From: Mycobacterium sp. AZCC_0083
Lineage (GTDB): Bacteria > Actinomycetota > Actinomycetes > Mycobacteriales > Mycobacteriaceae
Assembly (NCBI RefSeq): GCF_014202335.1
Contig: NZ_JACHGP010000020.1
Span: 1 to 64,000 of the forward strand
DNA length: 64,000 nucleotides
Direction: 5' to 3'
Numbering within the stretch: position 1 is the first letter of the stretch; each line of letters opens with the position of its first letter. Below, one piece after another: positions 60,009 to 64,000 of this stretch. Under the pieces are notes generated by a model. It was not told where the DNA came from and did not search any database. It saw nothing but the letters and a program-made list of their open reading frames with translations. The position numbers and the translations under genes are program-made.

Positions 60009-61202
60009 ATGGGGAAACTCGACTTTCCGGTATTCGACGCTGACAACCACCTCTATGAAACCGAGGACGCCTTCACCCGACACTTACCCAAGAAGTTCGA
60101 GGGGCTCTTCAAGTACGTGCAGGTGAACGGGCGGACCAAGATCGCCGTCGACAACGTCATCAGCGACTACATCCCGAACCCCACCTTCGAAGTCGTTGCA
60201 CGGCCCGGTGCGTTCGCCGAGTACTTCTCCGGCAACAATCCCGAAGGCAAATCGCTACGGGAATTGGCGGGAAAGCCGATGCGCACCGGCGAGGAGTTCC
60301 GCACTGCCGAGCCACGCCTAGCGTTGCTCGATGAACTCGGCCTCGATGCCGCGCTGATGTTCCCGACCCTGGCCAGCCTGCTCGAAGTCCGTCTCACCGA
60401 CGACCCGGAGCTGACGTGCACCGTCATCCACGCGTTCAACGAGTGGATCCACGACGAGTGGACGTTCAACTACCAGGACCGGATCTTCGCCACACCGATC
60501 GTGAACCCGTCGATCCCCGAGCGCGGCGTGGCCGAACTGGAGTGGCTGCTGGAGCGGGGCGCGAAAGTCGTGCTGCTGCGCCCGGCGCCCGTCGCCGGTC
60601 ACCGGGGCACGCGGTCTCCGTTCCTGCCGGAATTCGATCCGTTCTGGGCCCGGGTGGCCGAATCCGGTGTGCTGGTCACCCTGCACGCGTCCGACTCCGG
60701 CTACCAGCGGTACATAAACGACTGGGAGGGCACTAGCCGTGAAACGCTGGCATTCAAGCCCAATCCGTTCTACGACGCCGTCTCGCCCGGTCGGGCCATC
60801 AACGACACCGTCGCCGCGGCGATCTGCCACGGCATGCTCAGCCGGTTCCCGACCGTGAAACTCGCGAGTGTGGAAAACGGTGGCAGCTGGGCAATCTCAT
60901 GCCTGAAGGCGTTGGAGAAGACGCACCAGAAGATGCCGCAGGAGTTCGCCGAGCACCCCCGTGACGTATTTCTTCGCAACCTGTGGATCAACCCGTTCTG
61001 GGAAGACTCCATCGAGGACCTGGTGAACCTCGTGTCGCCCGAACACATTCTGTTCGGCTCCGATTACCCCCATCCCGAGGGCATGGCCGACCCGTTGAAC
61101 TGGGCCAAGGAGATGAGCGAGTTGTTCCCCGCCGCCGACGTACGCAAGATGATGGGCGGCAACATGTATGGACTTCTCGGGCTGACGGCCGCGGGCCGTT
61201 GA
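60009..61202 (+). CDS. Amidohydrolase-2 family metal-dependent hydrolase
   Basis: 397 residues; ATG 60009 after AGGAGG. TIM-barrel with metal motif FDADNHLYE (D-x-x-H near 10) and terminal VSPEHILFGSDYPHPEGMAD, whose Asp is the last metal ligand. Family includes ring-opening hydrolases and ACMSD-like decarboxylases; here probably cleaves or decarboxylates a ring intermediate. 17 nt behind the FadE pair, same transcript. Confidence 0.83.
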   Translation: MGKLDFPVFDADNHLYETEDAFTRHLPKKFEGLFKYVQVNGRTKIAVDNVISDYIPNPTFEVVARPGAFAEYFSGNNPEGKSLRELAGKPMRTGEEFRTAEPRLALLDELGLDAALMFPTLASLLEVRLTDDPELTCTVIHAFNEWIHDEWTFNYQDRIFATPIVNPSIPERGVAELEWLLERGAKVVLLRPAPVAGHRGTRSPFLPEFDPFWARVAESGVLVTLHASDSGYQRYINDWEGTSRETLAFKPNPFYDAVSPGRAINDTVAAAICHGMLSRFPTVKLASVENGGSWAISCLKALEKTHQKMPQEFAEHPRDVFLRNLWINPFWEDSIEDLVNLVSPEHILFGSDYPHPEGMADPLNWAKEMSELFPAADVRKMMGGNMYGLLGLTAAGR

Positions 61203-61452
61203 AGGGCCGGCGTCGCCGCCCACAGAGGTGATGGACGCGCCTGCTCTAGCCGCCGCAACGATAGGTAGGCCTACTCACCTTTAGCGTGTTAACCTCGTTC
61301 TGCGGCACCTTAGCCTATCCCCTTGGTAGAACGTGATAGGCAATTGGGAACAATCATGTAGACGTCATCGGAAGGCCTTAGGTGAAGAACGAGGGCAGAA
61401 GCGGCGTCGTCTGCCTCCAGAAGGGTGTGCGATCTGTCGCCGAACGAGAACT

Positions 61453-62268
61453 ATGTTGTTGTCTGAGGAAGTCGTGACTGATCAGTCGGGGGGATTCCAC
61501 CCGTTCACCTACGAACGGGACGGGCTGACACTGGCGTATTCCGTCGTCGGCGATGGACGACAAGCCATCTTGTTCGTCCACGGTGCGACCGCCACCGGGG
61601 AGTTCGAATGGGGTGAACTGGCCGCCGCGATGGTGCCGGGCTATCGCTGCATCCTGCCTGATCTGCGTGGTCACGGCCGATCGGAGTTTCGTGAGTCGGC
61701 CACGACCGGCGAGGCGGTTTGCGCGGACCTGCTTTGCCTCATCGACCATCTACAACTCGGTCGGCCACACATCGTGGGTTTCTCCTACGGCTCGGAGGTC
61801 TCGCTGATGCTCGAGATTCTCGCGCCCGGCACTGCGCGATCGCTCGTTCTCATCAGTCCGGGGACCGGACGCCCCAGCGACTACCGGATACCGCGTCTGG
61901 AGTATCTGCACCGCACCTGGCCGTTCGCGCTGCGTCGCCTACACGACGCCACCCACGGACCCGAGCATTGGCACCAGCTGGTCACCGCCCTGCACGAGGA
62001 CAGCACCGCGCGCCCCGAACTGTCGCCGGAGACATTGGCCGGCATCGGATGTCCGGTCCTCCTGCTGGCCGGTGACAACGACGAACCGATACGCCAGCAG
62101 CAGGGACGGCGGTTCGCCGAACTCAACGCGCAGGCACGGTACGTGGAGATCAAGGGCGCGGCACACGCCGCCCACCAGAAATGCCCGGATGTGGTCAAGA
62201 CAGTCATCGGTGACTTCCTGGCTGAAGTCGACCTTGAGAGAGCGGGAAGCCATGGCGCGGTCAACTGA
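61453..62268 (+). CDS. Alpha/beta-hydrolase
   Basis: 271 residues from ATG 61453. Oxyanion LFVHGATATGEF, PDLRGHGRSEF, nucleophile VGFSYGSEVSL (Ser about 111), acid AGDNDEPI, His in KGAAHAAH. Like MhpC/BphD-type C-C hydrolases or haloperoxidase-type esterases. Gap 61203-61452 before it holds short AT-rich palindromes (TAGGCCTA about 61264) and no gene, so it likely has its own promoter. Overlaps the TetR gene by 17 nt. Confidence 0.85.
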   Translation: MLLSEEVVTDQSGGFHPFTYERDGLTLAYSVVGDGRQAILFVHGATATGEFEWGELAAAMVPGYRCILPDLRGHGRSEFRESATTGEAVCADLLCLIDHLQLGRPHIVGFSYGSEVSLMLEILAPGTARSLVLISPGTGRPSDYRIPRLEYLHRTWPFALRRLHDATHGPEHWHQLVTALHEDSTARPELSPETLAGIGCPVLLLAGDNDEPIRQQQGRRFAELNAQARYVEIKGAAHAAHQKCPDVVKTVIGDFLAEVDLERAGSHGAVN

Positions 62269-62941
62269 ACTGAAGCCGAAGAAGAATGTCCAGGCGTCAG
62301 AGGCGCCCGAACCGACCTGGCAGAAGGACAGTGTCGATCGATCGCTGCGCAACGCCCGCGCGCGTGCCCAGGCACGCAGCGACCGTTTCGTCGCAGCAGC
62401 CGTGGAACTTCTCGGTGAGCGCGACGAGAGTGACTTCACCATCCAGGACGTCGTCGACCGCTCCAATATGTCGCAGCGCACGTTCTACACCTTCTTCGAC
62501 GGCAAGGACACCCTGCTGCTCGCCGTCTACGAGACGATCCTGCGCACCACCGCCCTGCCGATATTGCGGGAGCGGTGCGAGGGTATTGCCGATCCGGTGT
62601 TGCGGCTCAAAGCGCTATTGGAGGCGATATCGGAGATCACGGCGATGCCGCCCCGGCTGGCTCGTGGGCTCAGCGTCTTGCACCTGCGACTGACCGAATC
62701 GCGGCCGAACGATCTCACCCGCGCGCTGGAGCCGCTGCACTCCCTGATCGTCGAACTGCTCAAAGATGTCGCCGACGCCGGCCTGCTCCGGGAGGACGTC
62801 CCGCTGGCCACCCAAGCCGCGCTGCTGCAGGAACTGCTGCTGGCGACCTCGCACTCGGCGGTGTTGTCCGGCGGACGGTCGACCACCTTCGATGACCTGT
62901 GGGCGTTCTGTTCGGCGGCCATCCTCCGCCCCGCGAACTGA
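62252..62941 (+). CDS. TetR-family regulator
   Basis: 229 residues. About 40 residues of Lys-rich N-terminal extension precede the HTH (about 45-88: RFVAAAVELLGERDESDFTI, RSNMSQRTFYTFFDGKD). Ligand domain with RLARGLSVLHLRLTES. ATG 62252 sits in the hydrolase tail. Probable local repressor of the catabolic cluster; ligand likely an acyl-CoA intermediate (inference). Confidence 0.85.
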   Translation: MARSTELKPKKNVQASEAPEPTWQKDSVDRSLRNARARAQARSDRFVAAAVELLGERDESDFTIQDVVDRSNMSQRTFYTFFDGKDTLLLAVYETILRTTALPILRERCEGIADPVLRLKALLEAISEITAMPPRLARGLSVLHLRLTESRPNDLTRALEPLHSLIVELLKDVADAGLLREDVPLATQAALLQELLLATSHSAVLSGGRSTTFDDLWAFCSAAILRPAN

Positions 62942-62956
62942 GAGGAACCGCGCCTC

Positions 62957-64000
62957 TCAGGTCACCGCACCACTGATCTTGAGATTGATCAGCTCGTCGT
63001 CGGACTTGCCGAGCGCGCGCAGAATCTCGTCAGTGTGCTCGGCGAACTGCGGAGCCCGACTTATTTGAGCCGGTTTCTGATCGAATTGCACGGGATTGGC
63101 CACCAGTTCGCGGCGGGTGCCCTCGGTGTCGACTACTTCGGCGATCAATCCGTTGGCGCGCAGCGCGGCGTCCTGGCCAACCTCCCACGGATCCTGTGCG
63201 ACGGCCCACTGGCCCTCCATGCCTGCGAAGGCCGTGGCCCATTCGGCGAGGGTCCTCGCGGCCAGTACCTCCTGCACGATCTCTGCCGCCGCCGCGGCAT
63301 TGCCCATCAGTGCCTTGGCGGAGGCGAAACGCTCGTCGCTGATCAGGTCCTCGCGGCCGATATGTCGACAGAACTCCGGCCAGTACCGGCCCGGCTGCAA
63401 CATCGCCAGTACCAGCCATCGGTTGTCGGCGGTCCGGTAATTACCGACCAGGGGATTCGTCCGCGCCGAGTTGCCGGGTGCGCGCCGCGCCGGCGGTCCC
63501 CCCTCCAACAGTGCGAAGCTCACGGACAGTGCGTTCGCCCAGGCCCCGACACCGAGCAGGGAGACATCGATGACCGAGGTCTCGCCGGTTCGTTCCCTGG
63601 CGAAGAGTGCACCTGCGATGCCGCCGGCGATGGTCATCCCGCCCAGTGAGTCGCCGTAGGCGCCGGCCGGCATCACGCACAGGCCGTCGTAGTCCACCGG
63701 CGTAGCCCCCAGCGCGCTGCCGCCGCGCGCCCAGAAGGCGGTGCTGTCGTAGCCGCCCTTCTCGCTGTCGGGTCCGGCGGCACCGAAGCCGGATCCGCGC
63801 ACATAGATGATGTCCGGGTTGATCTTGCGAACGTCCTCGAGTTCGATGCCCAGTCGGCGGCGGGCTCTCGGGAGGAAGTTCGTCAGGAACACGTCACTCT
63901 CGCGGATCAGGTCGTGCAGCACATCGAGTGCCTCGGGCTGCTCCAGAGCCAGGCCGATGCTGCGCTTGCCCCGGTTGGGGTGCTCCATCAACGGAGCGAA
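62957..64000 (-). CDS. CaiB/BaiF (family III) CoA-transferase, 5' end beyond window
   Basis: At least 348 residues read to the window edge; the frame stays open (APLMEHPNRGKRSIGLAL). Family III features: VFLTNFLPRARRRLGIE, IYVRGSGFGAAGPDSEKGG, and GAYGDSLGG carrying the catalytic Asp. Moves CoA between acyl-CoA and a free acid. Convergent with the TetR gene; gives the cluster a ligase-independent way to make the CoA thioester. N-terminal quarter missing from the window. Confidence 0.88.
   Translation of the reverse strand, partial: FAPLMEHPNRGKRSIGLALEQPEALDVLHDLIRESDVFLTNFLPRARRRLGIELEDVRKINPDIIYVRGSGFGAAGPDSEKGGYDSTAFWARGGSALGATPVDYDGLCVMPAGAYGDSLGGMTIAGGIAGALFARERTGETSVIDVSLLGVGAWANALSVSFALLEGGPPARRAPGNSARTNPLVGNYRTADNRWLVLAMLQPGRYWPEFCRHIGREDLISDERFASAKALMGNAAAAAEIVQEVLAARTLAEWATAFAGMEGQWAVAQDPWEVGQDAALRANGLIAEVVDTEGTRRELVANPVQFDQKPAQISRAPQFAEHTDEILRALGKSDDELINLKISGAVT

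Noticed and set aside
1-64000. CRISPR arrays or complete insertion sequences
   Set aside because: No regularly spaced direct repeats and no transposase with terminal repeats were found; only the DUF222-HNH gene and an integrase stump suggest mobility.

Overview
The window is GC-rich actinobacterial chromosome, most likely from a rapidly growing mycobacterium (Mycolicibacterium-like). Pointers are a GlnX/GlnH/PknG-type locus, a fatty acyl-AMP ligase, a mycobacteriophage LysB-like esterase encoded among host genes, a 13E12-type DUF222-HNH gene, many TetR genes beside lipid or xenobiotic enzymes, frequent GTG/TTG starts and dense 1-14 nt gene overlaps.

Region 1 (172-11353) is one eight-gene operon. 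It encodes a GlnX-like membrane sensor, a GlnH-like lipoprotein, an unknown helical protein, a PknG-like kinase with TPR domain, a PP2C phosphatase, a vWA protein, an FHA protein and a large LuxR-type AAA regulator. It looks like a self-contained amino-acid-responsive phosphorylation circuit, much larger than the three-gene glnX-glnH-pknG locus of M. tuberculosis. Kinase, phosphatase and FHA protein each carry two zinc-knuckle units of related sequence.

Region 2 (11522-17988) holds a small secreted protein and then a second tight operon: hybrid GAF histidine kinase, single-domain receiver, receiver-cyclase, PGM1-like ATP-grasp ligase and a gamma-glutamylcyclotransferase-like protein. A tRNA gene with a UAA anticodon but a short variable loop follows.

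Region 3 (18094-28600) mixes single genes (S15/CocE hydrolase, MpaB/Lcp-type oxygenase, YceI, two TetR, a fatty acyl-AMP ligase with a 50-codon upstream ORF) with decay. There is a frameshifted DUF2510/DUF4352 gene, and downstream of the acyl-AMP ligase a graveyard of methyltransferase, aldehyde dehydrogenase and tyrosine-integrase fragments.

Region 4 (28798-31849) is a thiocyanate hydrolase-like operon (fused beta-alpha subunit, gamma metallosubunit, P15K-like chaperone) followed by an MDR oxidoreductase.

Region 5 (32038-41408) has the LysB-like esterase, a lipoprotein esterase, TetR/SDR units with clear palindromic operators, an isochorismatase-like hydrolase, an aldo/keto reductase, a thiolase, Tag glycosylase and the DUF222-HNH gene.

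Region 6 (41451-52586) has a glycosyltransferase-glucosamine kinase-SIS isomerase operon, a collapsed multicopper oxidase, a TetR-glycosyltransferase pair, a LysA-like amidase, an MFS exporter overlapping a DsbA-like gene, a SnoaL-like protein and an epimerase remnant.

Region 7 (52575-64000) is a catabolic island: DapB-like reductase, two-step alcohol/aldehyde oxidation (SDR, ALDH), double-hotdog thioesterase, two acyl-CoA dehydrogenases, amidohydrolase, alpha/beta hydrolase, TetR and a CaiB-type CoA-transferase cut by the window edge. It fits CoA-dependent breakdown of an unidentified hydrophobic or alicyclic compound.
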